64,000 nt of DNA from Acetobacter sp. UBA5411 (GCF_002409645.1 NZ_DHNR01000041.1:62495-126494), one strand, 5' to 3'; shown: positions 8,363-17,366, numbered from the stretch's first letter. Notes: generated by a model from the letters alone, not told the origin. Made by a program: numbers and translations.

Positions 8363-9607
8363 TTAGTCTGGCTTCTTCGCAAATTCGCTGAAGGCGTGTT
8401 CTGATGGTTTGCCCTCTGTAAAATGCGTCATCACAAAAGCGGCAATGTCATTCAGGTCTTTCTGGCTGTAATTCCCTCCTGAGAAAGCTGGCATGGGCTG
8501 ATTTCCCTTGTCCGTCATTAGGGTCGAACCTTTAATGATGACATGGAGGAGATTACGGCCATTATCGGCACTCAGACTGCGAGCTCCGGCAATACTGGCG
8601 AAAGCGGACTGGCGACCACTGCCGTCAGGTAGATGACAGCCGCTACAGGCCGATGCGAACAGTCTCGCTCCGTTTGTCTGCTGGGGCAGGGTGGTATCGC
8701 CAGAGGTGGGCTGGCGAACCGGCGCTGCCTCATCATTGGATGACTGAGGTTTTACATCACGCAGATAGACAATCATGGCGTGAATATCATCGGGTTTCAG
8801 ATGACGCAGGCTATAACTGACGACTTCTGCCATATCACCCGACGCTGTGCCGTGACCATCAGCATGGCCAGTCGCCAGATAGTCGGCCAGCGCCTGATCC
8901 GTCCATGCGCCCAGACCGCTGCTTTTGTCAGAAGTGATATTGTAGGCACGCTGACCGTTGACGACATTTCCTGCAAAAGCCTTATCTTTTGACAGGCCGA
9001 AAGTTATTGTGCGCGGCGAATGACAGTCAGCACAATGTCCGGGCCCCTCGACCAGATACCGGCCCCTGTTCCACTCAGGCGATTTCTGCGGATCGTCAGG
9101 ATAGGACGAGGCCGGACCATTGAGCAGGTTCCAGCCGATCATCAGAGCCCGGATGGAAAACGGGAATTTTACCTGATTGGCCGGAGCTGTATTGGCAGAC
9201 GGGGGAACTGTTGCGAGCCACGCACGGAGATCCTTCATCTCGTCCACGCTCATGCGGGAGTAGGCGGGGTAAGGCATGGCCGGATAGAGATGCTTCCAGC
9301 TGGGAGAGACGCCCTCTCGCACGGATTTTACGAATTCATCGTCTGTCCAGCGGCCAATTCCATGAACCGGATCAGGCGTGATGTTCGGGGAGTAGATGAC
9401 CCCAATGCCCGGCACATTGAAGGCGCGTCCTCCCGCGAAAGGCGCGCCACCCGGTGCGGTGTGGCAGGCCTCGCAGTCTGCGGCGCGTGCGAGATATTCG
9501 CCCCGTTCAAGTGAGGAGGCTGTGGCGGCATGAGAGGTCGAGAAAAGGCTGGTTCCGGCAAGCAGGACGAGTACAAAACAGGAATGCGAGACAGTGCGGC
9601 GGTTCAT
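8363..9607 (-). CDS. Triheme cytochrome c subunit of membrane-bound dehydrogenase
   Basis: The 414-residue product has a signal peptide (ending SHAA) and three CxxCH heme sites in order: CEACH near residue 46, CADCH near 195 and CSGCH near 325. This matches the triheme cytochrome subunit family that serves alcohol, gluconate and molybdenum aldehyde dehydrogenases in acetic acid bacteria, passing electrons to ubiquinone. The start codon overlaps the stop of the molybdenum subunit gene (ATGA), so it is the third gene of the operon. The function follows from that partner: electron acceptor and probable membrane anchor of the complex on the periplasmic side. Confidence 0.9.
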   Translation of the reverse strand: MNRRTVSHSCFVLVLLAGTSLFSTSHAATASSLERGEYLARAADCEACHTAPGGAPFAGGRAFNVPGIGVIYSPNITPDPVHGIGRWTDDEFVKSVREGVSPSWKHLYPAMPYPAYSRMSVDEMKDLRAWLATVPPSANTAPANQVKFPFSIRALMIGWNLLNGPASSYPDDPQKSPEWNRGRYLVEGPGHCADCHSPRTITFGLSKDKAFAGNVVNGQRAYNITSDKSSGLGAWTDQALADYLATGHADGHGTASGDMAEVVSYSLRHLKPDDIHAMIVYLRDVKPQSSNDEAAPVRQPTSGDTTLPQQTNGARLFASACSGCHLPDGSGRQSAFASIAGARSLSADNGRNLLHVIIKGSTLMTDKGNQPMPAFSGGNYSQKDLNDIAAFVMTHFTEGKPSEHAFSEFAKKPD

Positions 9608-11760
9608 CGTGCTGCCTCCTTTTCCTGATTTCGGCTGGAAAGCAGGGGGAGTGTCCGATAACGATGTCCCTGTGCCGAGGCCATTGCGTTGGCCAGCGCC
9701 GGAGCCGCCGCTGCCGTTCCAACTTCTCCAATGCCGCCCGGATCTTCCGTGCTGGCGATCAGGTGAACATCAATGCGTCGCGGGGCTTCGTTCATGCGCA
9801 TCACACGCCATGTATTAAAATTGTTTTCCTGCACACGACCATTTTCCAGAGTGATCTCGTTATAGAGCGCCGCGCTGAAACCAAAGATCAGACCGCCTTC
9901 AATCTGGGAAACGACCTGATCCGGATTGACGACCTGTCCGCAATCCACCGCTGCTGTCACGCGATGGATGATGACGGTCTCTGGTGTCTGCATCTCGATT
10001 TCCGCAACGGTGGCCATGTAGGAGCCGAAGGCGAATTGAAGTGCGACACCTCGTGCCCGTCCTTTCGGCACAGGGTCGCTCCAGTCTGAGTCCTTAGCTA
10101 CTCTATCCAGAACAGCGACGGCACGAGCATTGTCTTTCGCAAGCTCCCTGCGGTAGGCAACCGGATCAATGCCAGCTTTGACGGCAAGCTCGTCAATGAA
10201 GTTTTCCACGACAAATAGACCGCGCGTGCCACCAACGCCACGCCACCATGCGGTGATGACACCCGGTGCTTCGCGTCTTGCGAATTCAAGCCTGTAAACA
10301 TCGTAAGTGTAGGACGTAATCAGTGTGGCGACGGAAAGATCCTCGTCATAGCCCTCTTTTGTCAGTTCCGGCGGGTCCCAGCGGGCGACGACAGCAGGGC
10401 CGACAATGCGATGTTTCATGGCCGTGACATGGCCTTTTTCATCAAGACCAGCCGTGACTTCATCGACATACGCGGGACGATAGCGGTCGCGTGTAATGTC
10501 TTCCTCACGGCTCCAGACAATCTTCAGTGGATAACTCGTCTGTTTCGCAAACTGCACACACTGCGTGATGTATTCATGCTCCAGCCGGCGACCAAACCCA
10601 CCGCCTATGTACTGGCTGTGAACCGTGATCTTCTCCTTGGGAAGGCCAGTGACGTCTGCGGCTGTTTCCTGCGCACGGTCAGCGACCTGTGTGCCAACCC
10701 AGACATCACAGCCGTCCGGACGGACATGAGCCGTACAGTTGATCGGTTCCATGGTCGCATGGGCCAGCATGGGCTGCTGGTAAACAGCACTGTAAGTGGA
10801 ATGGGATTTCGCAATGACGGCGTCCGCATCCCCTTTGGGGCTGGGAATGATCGCTGGTCCTTTCAGACCGTCATGCAACTGATCGTAAATTGTCTGTGTG
10901 TTGACGTGAGCATTGTCGTTCTCACTCCACACAGGACGCAGAGCCTGTAGCCCCTTGTGCGCCGCCCAGTAATGCTCAGCCACAACACAGACAGCATCGC
11001 GCGGCTCATTGACCAGAACAGCCACAACGCCCCGCACGGCCATAGCAGCGTCACGATCCAGACTGCGGACTGTACCACCCATGACCGGACTGGCGGCTAC
11101 CGTTCCGATTTTCTGGCCCGGAACATTGATGTCGATGCCGAAAACCGCAGTGCCGTTCACCTTGATGGCGCTATCGACACGATGCTGTGATTTGCCGATC
11201 AGGCTGTAATCGGATGCTGCCTTGAGTGTCGGTTCCTTGGGGAGAGGAAGTTTGGCGGCCTCCGTGGCCAGTTCGCCAAACGTGAAGGTCCGACCGGACG
11301 GCGTGTGCGAGACAACACCTGACGCGGCGGTGCAGCTTGATGGTGCAACATTCCATCGGCTGGCAGCGGCCTGAACAAGCACCGTTCTTGCCGCCGCTCC
11401 GGCTTCACGCAGAGGCTTCCATTCGGTCATGATGGAGGTGGAGCCACCAGTGATCTCGGCGCTGCCGGGAGGGGCGGCCTCAATCTCGATCTGCGCCAGA
11501 TCGACGCCAAGTTCCTCGGCGATCAGCATGACGGATGACGTATAGATACCTTGCCCCATTTCGATATTGGGTAAGATCAGGGTGATGCTGTTGTCGGGCG
11601 TAATGCGGATATAGGCATTGGGCGCAAAGGGAGCCGTGGCGTTTTCAACAAGCATGCCCGTGGACGCACGTGGGGAGGCCGAAGGCCAGAGTGTCGCCAG
11701 CAGCAGTCCACCGCCACCGAAAAGCGCGGCGCGACGGGTGGTGAGGGGCATCCGGGTCAT
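9604..11760 (-). CDS. Molybdopterin-binding subunit, xanthine dehydrogenase family (IorB/aldehyde dehydrogenase type)
   Basis: The 718-residue product begins with a Tat signal (TTRRAALFGGGGLLLA), so the folded molybdoenzyme is exported. Family landmarks are NIEMGQGIYTS near the start, IGGGFGRRLEHE in the middle and GGIGEVGTAAAAPA near the end, whose Glu matches the catalytic glutamate of the xanthine oxidase family. The gene is framed by the [2Fe-2S] gene (4-base overlap) and the triheme cytochrome gene (4-base overlap). Acetic acid bacteria are known to have such a three-subunit membrane-bound aldehyde dehydrogenase. Isoquinoline oxidoreductases share this architecture, so the substrate is not fixed by sequence; an aldehyde is favoured by the convergent amine dehydrogenase cluster. 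Confidence 0.9.
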   Translation of the reverse strand: MTRMPLTTRRAALFGGGGLLLATLWPSASPRASTGMLVENATAPFAPNAYIRITPDNSITLILPNIEMGQGIYTSSVMLIAEELGVDLAQIEIEAAPPGSAEITGGSTSIMTEWKPLREAGAAARTVLVQAAASRWNVAPSSCTAASGVVSHTPSGRTFTFGELATEAAKLPLPKEPTLKAASDYSLIGKSQHRVDSAIKVNGTAVFGIDINVPGQKIGTVAASPVMGGTVRSLDRDAAMAVRGVVAVLVNEPRDAVCVVAEHYWAAHKGLQALRPVWSENDNAHVNTQTIYDQLHDGLKGPAIIPSPKGDADAVIAKSHSTYSAVYQQPMLAHATMEPINCTAHVRPDGCDVWVGTQVADRAQETAADVTGLPKEKITVHSQYIGGGFGRRLEHEYITQCVQFAKQTSYPLKIVWSREEDITRDRYRPAYVDEVTAGLDEKGHVTAMKHRIVGPAVVARWDPPELTKEGYDEDLSVATLITSYTYDVYRLEFARREAPGVITAWWRGVGGTRGLFVVENFIDELAVKAGIDPVAYRRELAKDNARAVAVLDRVAKDSDWSDPVPKGRARGVALQFAFGSYMATVAEIEMQTPETVIIHRVTAAVDCGQVVNPDQVVSQIEGGLIFGFSAALYNEITLENGRVQENNFNTWRVMRMNEAPRRIDVHLIASTEDPGGIGEVGTAAAAPALANAMASAQGHRYRTLPLLSSRNQEKEAAR

Positions 11761-12218
11761 GCTGTTTCTCCCGCCGCCAGATGAATGGCCTTGCGGATGC
11801 GCATATAGGTGCCGCAGCGACACATATTGCCGGACATGGCGCTGTCGATCTGCTCATCCGTCGGGTTCGGAACGGTTTTCAGCAGGCCAATCGCCGCCAT
11901 CACCTGTCCCGGCTGACAGTAACCGCACTGCACAACATCCAGATTGGTCCAGGCTTTCTTGACGGCGTGCACGATGGGGTCGGCGTTGTCGACGCCTTCA
12001 ATAGTGGTGACAGAGCGCTCACCGATCATGCCGACAGGCAGATTGCAGGCACGAACAGGATGACCGTCGAGATGGACAGTGCAGACACCACACTGGGCGA
12101 TGCCGCACCCGAATTTCGTGCCGTTCAGCCCAAGCACATCGCGCAAGACCCACAGCAAAGGCGTGTCAGGATCGACATCGACCGAATGTGTCTGCCCATT
12201 CACGCGCACTGTCTGCAT
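11757..12218 (-). CDS. [2Fe-2S] iron-sulfur subunit of molybdenum dehydrogenase
   Basis: The 153-residue product has the two-domain ferredoxin layout of the xanthine dehydrogenase small subunit: a plant-type [2Fe-2S] motif (CGIAQCGVC plus the Cys in VRACNLP) and an alpha-helical [2Fe-2S] motif (CGYCQPGQ and later CRCGTY). It shuttles electrons from the molybdenum centre toward the cytochrome. The ATG at 12218 has an AGAGGA ribosome binding site and starts at the family-typical MQTVRVNG; the frame stays open to 12263 without support. It is the first gene of the three-gene operon. Confidence 0.93.
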   Translation of the reverse strand: MQTVRVNGQTHSVDVDPDTPLLWVLRDVLGLNGTKFGCGIAQCGVCTVHLDGHPVRACNLPVGMIGERSVTTIEGVDNADPIVHAVKKAWTNLDVVQCGYCQPGQVMAAIGLLKTVPNPTDEQIDSAMSGNMCRCGTYMRIRKAIHLAAGETA

Positions 12219-12439
12219 GTGAGTCCTCTTGAGTGTTGTGGCTGTTCTAAACGACCATAACACCTGAAAAACGTTCTGGCTTCATTATTGGAAAATTATT
12301 TGTTTATGTCTGTATATATTGAAATATAGATGGGGTTTTTATTATCGATAACTGTTTTCAACAGGATATAGACTTCGTCAGATCCACATCCGGAACGTAC
12401 CCCATCCAACTTTCCCTTATCCTGTTCTCACAAGGGATT

Positions 12440-13993
12440 ATGTGTAAGGCTGCCGCCCGAATTTCGACTGTCTGGGAAATTTTCGTGCAGCCCACTTCCG
12501 ACACACAGACCACAGCTTCCAGCCGACCTGTGACCCGGGTCTTTGTCTTTACCGGCCTTATCCTCACCATGATCATGGCGGCGCTGGATCAGAGCATCGT
12601 CTCGACAGCGCTCCCCACCATTGTGAGCGATCTGGGCGGGCTGGCGCATATCTCGTGGATCGTCACGGCGTTCATGCTGACCTCCACCATCGCCACGCCC
12701 ATGTATGGCAAGCTGTCGGACATGTTCGGGCGCAGACCGCTGCTCGCCTTCAGCATTGGCGCTTTCCTGTTTGCCTCGCTCCTGTGCGGTGTAGCGCAGA
12801 GCATGTGGCAACTGGTGTTCTTCCGGGGGCTTCAGGGAATTGGCGCTGGCGGCCTGATGACACTGTCGCAAACGGTCATCGGCGATATCGTGCCACCCCA
12901 GCAGCGGGGACGCTATCAGGGCCTGTTCACCGGAGCCTTTGCCGTCAGCAGTGTCACCGGGCCGTTCTTGGGCGGTGTGCTGACAAGTTCCTTTTCCTGG
13001 CGCTGGGTGTTCCTCGTCAACCTGCCTGTTGGTCTGCTCGCATTCGCCCTGATCATGCTGGGACTTCCTGCGGGACGCGCCGGGAGAAAGCCGCAGATTG
13101 ATTATCTTGGGGCCGCTCTACTGAGCGTCGCCACGGCAGGCTTTCTGCTGCTGTTCAATTCCATCGGCACAACGCTCTCATGGACCTCGCCTCTGGCGGG
13201 CCTGCTTTTCGGTGTCAGCTTCCTGTTTCTGGTGATGTTCATTCGACAGGAAAGACGAGCGCCCGAGCCTCTGGTCAGTCTTGATCTGTTGCGGATTCTG
13301 GATTTCTCCGTATGCGTCGCGGCTACCGGCATCATGTCATTCGCTATGATGGGATCAATGATTTTCCTACCTCTGTATTATCAGCTCGTCCTTGGCGAGA
13401 CGCCCGAAGTCTCCGGTCTGATGATGCTGCCCCAGGTCGGCACCATGATGATCAGCTCGGTTCTGGGAGGGTATGTTTCGTCAAAGACCCAGCGTTATGA
13501 ACTGTTGCTGGTCATTGGTGTGGGAATTGAATTTACCGGTCTCAGCCTGATCGCATTCTGTGCGCATCATGGGGCTCCGGCCCTGTTCTTTCTGCTGAGT
13601 CTGGGCGCTTTGGGGATCGGCATGGGTATCGGTATGCCAAATGCGACGGTCCTCATCCAGAACTCCGTGCCCGGCAACAGGCTCGGCATTGCGACGGCCA
13701 TGATGTCCTTCATCCGCTCGCTGGGTGGTTCGCTCGGCGTGGCGCTTTCCGGCGGCGTCATGGCGCTGACCTTGCAGAAAAACCTGAGTGATTTGCCAGA
13801 AAAAATCGATATCGCGGCTTTTCTGGAAAAAGGAATGGCGGCGATCAAGACTGTTTCGCCGGAAGTGCATACGGAAGTGACGGAGGCTTACAAGGGGGCG
13901 ATCAGTGCCAGCCTCAGTGTCAGCAGCAGCTTCATGTTTCTGGCGTTTCTGATGATTTTGGGGTTGGTGATCCGGCAGGGGAAGAAGAGGTAA
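12440..13993 (+). CDS. MFS drug:proton antiporter, DHA2 (EmrB/QacA) family
   Basis: The product has 517 residues with about 14 hydrophobic segments, the number expected for DHA2 exporters. Early motifs are typical: LDQSIVSTALPTI in the first helix and MYGKLSDMFGRRPLL in the loop between helices 2 and 3. A motif C-like GPFLGGVLTS follows in helix 5. Such pumps expel hydrophobic drugs or metabolites using the proton gradient. The first 15 residues are poorly conserved in character; a GTG at 12485 is an alternative start. No partner membrane-fusion gene is adjacent. The gene marks the edge of the AT-rich island that follows. Confidence 0.9.
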   Translation: MCKAAARISTVWEIFVQPTSDTQTTASSRPVTRVFVFTGLILTMIMAALDQSIVSTALPTIVSDLGGLAHISWIVTAFMLTSTIATPMYGKLSDMFGRRPLLAFSIGAFLFASLLCGVAQSMWQLVFFRGLQGIGAGGLMTLSQTVIGDIVPPQQRGRYQGLFTGAFAVSSVTGPFLGGVLTSSFSWRWVFLVNLPVGLLAFALIMLGLPAGRAGRKPQIDYLGAALLSVATAGFLLLFNSIGTTLSWTSPLAGLLFGVSFLFLVMFIRQERRAPEPLVSLDLLRILDFSVCVAATGIMSFAMMGSMIFLPLYYQLVLGETPEVSGLMMLPQVGTMMISSVLGGYVSSKTQRYELLLVIGVGIEFTGLSLIAFCAHHGAPALFFLLSLGALGIGMGIGMPNATVLIQNSVPGNRLGIATAMMSFIRSLGGSLGVALSGGVMALTLQKNLSDLPEKIDIAAFLEKGMAAIKTVSPEVHTEVTEAYKGAISASLSVSSSFMFLAFLMILGLVIRQGKKR

Positions 13994-14167
13994 AGGTTTT
14001 GTGGATGTGATCGGATCGTTATTTCTGCAGCTTTTTCAAAAAAAGCTTCACTAAAAACTTCGGGGCCGGTTGTAAACGCGGCAGCTAAGAGGGGGGTAGA
14101 ATGTCCGGTTTTTGGAATCGTCAGTGTCGATAGTCGACATCGCTCAATGGTCGAACCGATGTCAGGT

Positions 14168-14346
14168 TCAGATATATTCCTGAATTTTGGGGGCGTTCTC
14201 GAAGGTACACAAAACCGCTTCCCAGAACGCCCGGTAATTGGGATACCAGTCCTTAAACGTCGATTCCTCGTTGTCGGTGGTCGGGTCAATCGAGAGCAGA
14301 ACCCATGTCTGGGTGATCCAATCGATCTGCTCGTCGGTGAAAGACA
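14168..14346 (-). other. Unrecognised ORF fragment joined to the IS remnant
   Basis: In the frame ending at 14168 this stretch reads SFTDEQIDWITQTWVLLS and ends in ENAPKIQEYI. It does not look like IS3 transposase and sits exactly where the OrfA similarity stops. It may be the tail of another gene joined to the element by deletion. No start signal of its own is visible. Confidence 0.3.
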
Positions 14347-14702
14347 AGCTCTGCTTGGGCGAAATATGCGGACGCCTTGGGCAGAATCTCGTTCGCTTGG
14401 CGTAACTCGCAGTTTTCTCGCTCCAGCTCCTTGAGGCGATCGGCGGCCTAGGCGGAAAACATCGTCCCGTTTGCCGGTATCGAGCTCGGCCTTCTTGACC
14501 CAATCGTTCAACTTATGCGCCAATCAGTCGATCTTGCCAGCGACTGCCACCATCGCCGTACAGCGTGACGGGTGCTCGCTTTCATGCTCCAAATCCAGCT
14601 ACACCGCACGGGCACGGACATCAGGGGAAAACTTCTTCACTCGATTGCTCATCAGACTTTCTTCTCAGGAAAAAAGGTCTCAGCCAATCCTGGAGCGGTT
14701 CA
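14347..14702 (-). mobile_element. Degenerate IS3-family remnant (OrfA part and left end)
   Basis: Reading leftward from an ATG at 14652 gives MSNRVKKFSPDVRARAV, a TAG stop, LDLEHESEHPS, a TGA stop, NDWVKKAELDTGKRDD, then in a shifted frame DRLKELERENCELRQANEIL and KASAYFAQAEL. These are the helix-turn-helix and leucine-zipper parts of an IS3-family OrfA. Two stops and at least one frameshift make it dead. The sequence TGAACCGCTCC at 14702, 50 bases before the ATG, looks like the terminal inverted repeat of such elements. OrfB and the opposite end are missing. Confidence 0.75.
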
Positions 14703-14721
14703 GCCTGCTGAAGCCCCTGTT

Positions 14722-14979
14722 TTGAACGGAAATCGGGTTATCAGAACAACATACAAGCCCGAGAAAAAGCCCAGAACAAAGCTTATCCAAGATAAGATTG
14801 AATCGTCTCGGATGTATCTGGATGCTTCATGGAAACTAGCTGATATCGATATAAAGCTGAAGGCTGGAAAGGTGTTGTCTGATGCGGATTCGCAGGCACA
14901 ACAGCACGCCCTTAAGGATATAAACAGGGTAGCGCAAGAATCCCATGAAGCAGTGCAGAAACCAAAAGGGTTTGGGTAA
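14722..14979 (+). CDS. Small hypothetical protein, probably 5'-truncated by the IS remnant
   Basis: The open frame ends at 14979, 15 bases before the first AbiTii-like gene, and reads about 85 charged residues (KPEKKPRTKLIQDKIESS near the start, then ADIDIKLKAGKVLSDADS). It looks like a real helical protein segment with codon use like the AbiTii genes after it. The only nearby start is a TTG at 14722 without a ribosome binding site, and the IS end lies at 14702, so the true 5' part was probably lost. Function unknown. Its spacing suggests it belonged to the same operon as the AbiTii genes. Confidence 0.4.
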   Translation: MNGNRVIRTTYKPEKKPRTKLIQDKIESSRMYLDASWKLADIDIKLKAGKVLSDADSQAQQHALKDINRVAQESHEAVQKPKGFG

Positions 14980-14994
14980 GGGAAGGGTTTTGTT

Positions 14995-15940
14995 GTGGCA
15001 TTGGTCTTAGACATCCAAAGAAAGACGTTTGAAAGTAATTTTGATGTTCGGGGTATGATGTTTCTTGCGAAATCGGTTGCTTTCAAATTGCGTCAAACAC
15101 AACAGTTGAAAAAAATTAATCAGGAAATCTACGGGTTTGAGGGGCGCATTACCGAATACGAATACGAAACCCGGAAAAAGCGCACGGGCTTATTAAGCCT
15201 AACAAAAACTTTACCTAAATATCGACAAATAAGGATACGAGTAGAAGAGGAGCATGACCATGGGTGGGTATTTGTTGACTACGTAAGAGACGAAGGTGGA
15301 GAATATATAACCCATGGTGTTACGGAAAGCATATTATTGTTGGAAGATTTTGTCCGGTCAGGACAAAATAAAATAATATCCCCAAAAAAACTTTACTCGT
15401 AGCAAAATAGATTCTTCTTTGATTACGGTTGTGAAAATCCGGCATGTTGTGCATGTGTCTGACTTTCAAAAAATTATCGATACAATAAGAAACTACATTC
15501 TTAGCTGGGCTTTGGAACTAGAAGAAAATGGTATATTAGGGAAGGAAATGGGCTTTTCTTCTAAGCAAGTAGAGAGAGCGTCGCAGATGAATATAAATAT
15601 TCATAATGCAGGCACTATGGCAGGACTTGGCTTCGGCAACGATCATGCAATCAGCACGAACCAAAACGTGGGTAACACAGTGGATGCGGGGAAAGCTAAA
15701 GAATTTCTAACCCAGATTGAGCCTTTGCTTGGAAACATAAGGCTGACGCCTATCAAGCTTTCAGAGGCACAAAGCGCGGTAGCTGACTTGCACGGTGAAC
15801 TGAATGCTAAAAGTCCTGATAGCACAAAAATATTAAGCCTATTTCAGAGGTTGCAAGGGGCTGTGGCGGATGCAGGCGTTCCTTGGATTGCCACAGCTCT
15901 GGTTCAAGTCTTACAGGGGCTATTCGTGTCTGAAGAATAG
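14995..15940 (+). pseudogene. AbiTii-like abortive infection protein, copy 1, frameshifted
   Basis: From a GTG at 14995 (ribosome binding site GGAAGG) the frame gives an AbiTii-type N-terminal region: VLDIQRKTFESNFDVRGMM, then KKINQEIYGFEG, where the second copy has SWIDNELNGYK. It stops at 15402. The C-terminal half continues in another frame from about 15380 to 15940 and aligns throughout with copy 2 (RASQMNINIHNAGTMAGLGF). The switch falls at a run of seven A bases (15384-15390); removing one A would fuse both parts into about 314 residues. AbiTii domains are known from phage-exclusion systems. The break may be decay, homopolymer phase variation or a sequencing error. Confidence 0.6.
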
Positions 15941-15981
15941 TTTAGGTAAAAGAAAACTTCGTTTGTGAAAGGCAGTCGACA

Positions 15982-16862
15982 ATGCCCCTGATTGAAAGCT
16001 TACTTCAAAAAGCTATGGACGACTCATGTAGCGTGAGAAGCCTTTTGTTTTCAGCAAAGATTGTCGCATCTAAACTGAAGCAAAGTGAAAGTCTGTCATG
16101 GATTGATAATGAATTAAATGGTTATAAATTAGACAATACAGAAACAGGCGGCCTTCCTCCTTATCGACTGCTTTCACACAGACCGCAATTTTTGAACCCG
16201 ATACGTGGCTGGTGTGCGATATCAATTCAAAGGATGGCACGTTACCTACACGACGAAAATATATTTAAAACTGAAGACTTGCTGCGAAACGAAGGAAGCC
16301 TAGCCATATACATGAACAACGCTTTTAGTGATGAAATTTGCGAGGAACTGGGGTTTCAAACACAGGTGAGGCTTTTGTTGGAGCGGTCGGACTTTCAGGC
16401 TGTTTTAGACACAGTGCGCCATAAAATTCTGGACTGGGCTTTGAAATTGGATAGCGAAGGCATAACTGGTGAGTGTATGAATTTTCCAGCAGAACAAATT
16501 CAAAGGGCATCGCAAATGACCATCAACATTCATAATACGGGCAACATGGCGGGCCTTGGCTTCGGCAATAACCATACGACCACTACCACCCAGAGCGTGG
16601 GTAACAGCGTGGATATGGGAAAGGCTAAGGATTTGCTGGCACAGATTGAGCCTTCACTTGGAAACATGTCTTTGTCACCAGAAAACTTGGTACAGGCACA
16701 GAATGCGTAACCAGTTTGCATCAGGAATTGGACAGTGGAAGCCCGGATAGTGGAAATGTCCGTGGATGGTTTCAGACGCTTCAGAGCGCTATTGTAGACG
16801 CAGGCGCACCTTTGATAGCAAACGCTTGTGTGCAAGGCATCCAAGCCTTCTTGGGGGCATGA
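15982..16862 (+). pseudogene. AbiTii-like abortive infection protein, copy 2, frameshifted near the C terminus
   Basis: From an ATG at 15982 (AAAGG upstream) the frame encodes a complete AbiTii-like N terminus (LLFSAKIVASKLKQSESLSW, then IDNELNGYK). A middle helical part follows, then the shared glycine-rich stretch MTINIHNTGNMAGLGFGNN. It stops at 16710 in AQNA. The next frame continues TSLHQELDSGSPDSG to 16862, matching the tail of copy 1. The first copy reads GCGGTA where this one reads GCGTA, so loss of a single G explains the break; restored, the protein has about 293 residues. It is a tandem paralogue of copy 1, 41 bases after it. If truncated at 16710 it would still contain the AbiTii domain. 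Confidence 0.6.
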
Positions 16863-16882
16863 CCAGACAATGAATTTTAGAT

Positions 16883-16904
16883 AAAAAACCCCGCTGAGGG
16901 CGGG
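16883..16904 (-). terminator. Intrinsic terminator reading leftward
   Basis: On the minus strand a CCCGC/GCGGG stem is followed by six T residues. It lies just past the end of the small membrane ORF at 16965 and before the AbiTii genes on the other strand. Confidence 0.55.
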
Positions 16905-16964
16905 AGGCTCTCGGAATGGAAAAGAAAATGTATGGTTTAGAGGATAGCTTATTATCCCTTGTTT

Positions 16965-17153
16965 CTAACCATTCAGCACTTGTTTCCCGAAAATAGAATT
17001 AATCATACGAAAGTAGATTCTCGTAAAAATATACGAAATCGGAAAAGTGAACAGGACGCCCAGAATCACAAGGTTCATATCAATATTCTGAAAATAGTAA
17101 TGGTAAGCGACTACGCCATAAAGTAGAAACGCACTCATAAAATTTGCAAGCAA
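16965..17153 (-). CDS. Small two-helix membrane protein, unknown
   Basis: This 62-residue ORF has two hydrophobic segments (FMSAFLLYGVVAYHYYF and LVILGVLFTFPISYIF). The listed start is a TTG at 17153; an ATG at 17138 is also possible, and the frame is open further upstream with a basic stretch (REGKKRIGF) leading into the first helix. A T-tailed terminator follows on the same strand, which supports expression. It is AT-rich like the AbiTii genes and faces them. I do not recognise the family. It could be a membrane partner of the island or a gene fragment. Confidence 0.35.
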   Translation of the reverse strand: MLANFMSAFLLYGVVAYHYYFQNIDMNLVILGVLFTFPISYIFTRIYFRMINSIFGKQVLNG

Positions 17154-17341
17154 ACTAACAATAAATCCAATCCTTTTCTTTCCCTCTCTTAAACTAATCT
17201 GAACCGTCCCCGGTTTGGTAGAGAGCAGTCATCACACGACATAGGGCCACGTCGTTTCGAAGAAATGCAGAACGCCCTATCTACAGTCCGACATGAGGGC
17301 GAAAGGTGACATATCTATATAAGAGTACCCCCCAAAAAGAA

Positions 17342-17366
17342 AAAGCCCCGCTATTAACGGGGCTTT
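17342..17366 (-). terminator. Intrinsic terminator of the petBCA operon
   Basis: The arms AAAGCCCCG and CGGGGCTTT enclose a 7-base loop. On the minus strand the stem runs into a T-rich tail 4 bases past the petA stop. The flanking A/T runs suggest it works in both directions. Confidence 0.85.

Noticed and set aside
13888..14523. 211-codon ORF on the minus strand covering the end of the MFS gene and the IS remnant
   Set aside because: It is a chance join of OrfA remnant frames and antisense MFS sequence.
15361..15425. Programmed -1 frameshift at the A7 run in AbiTii copy 1
   Set aside because: The downstream part is in the +1 (equivalently -2) frame relative to the upstream part, so -1 slippage on AAAAAAA would not join them.
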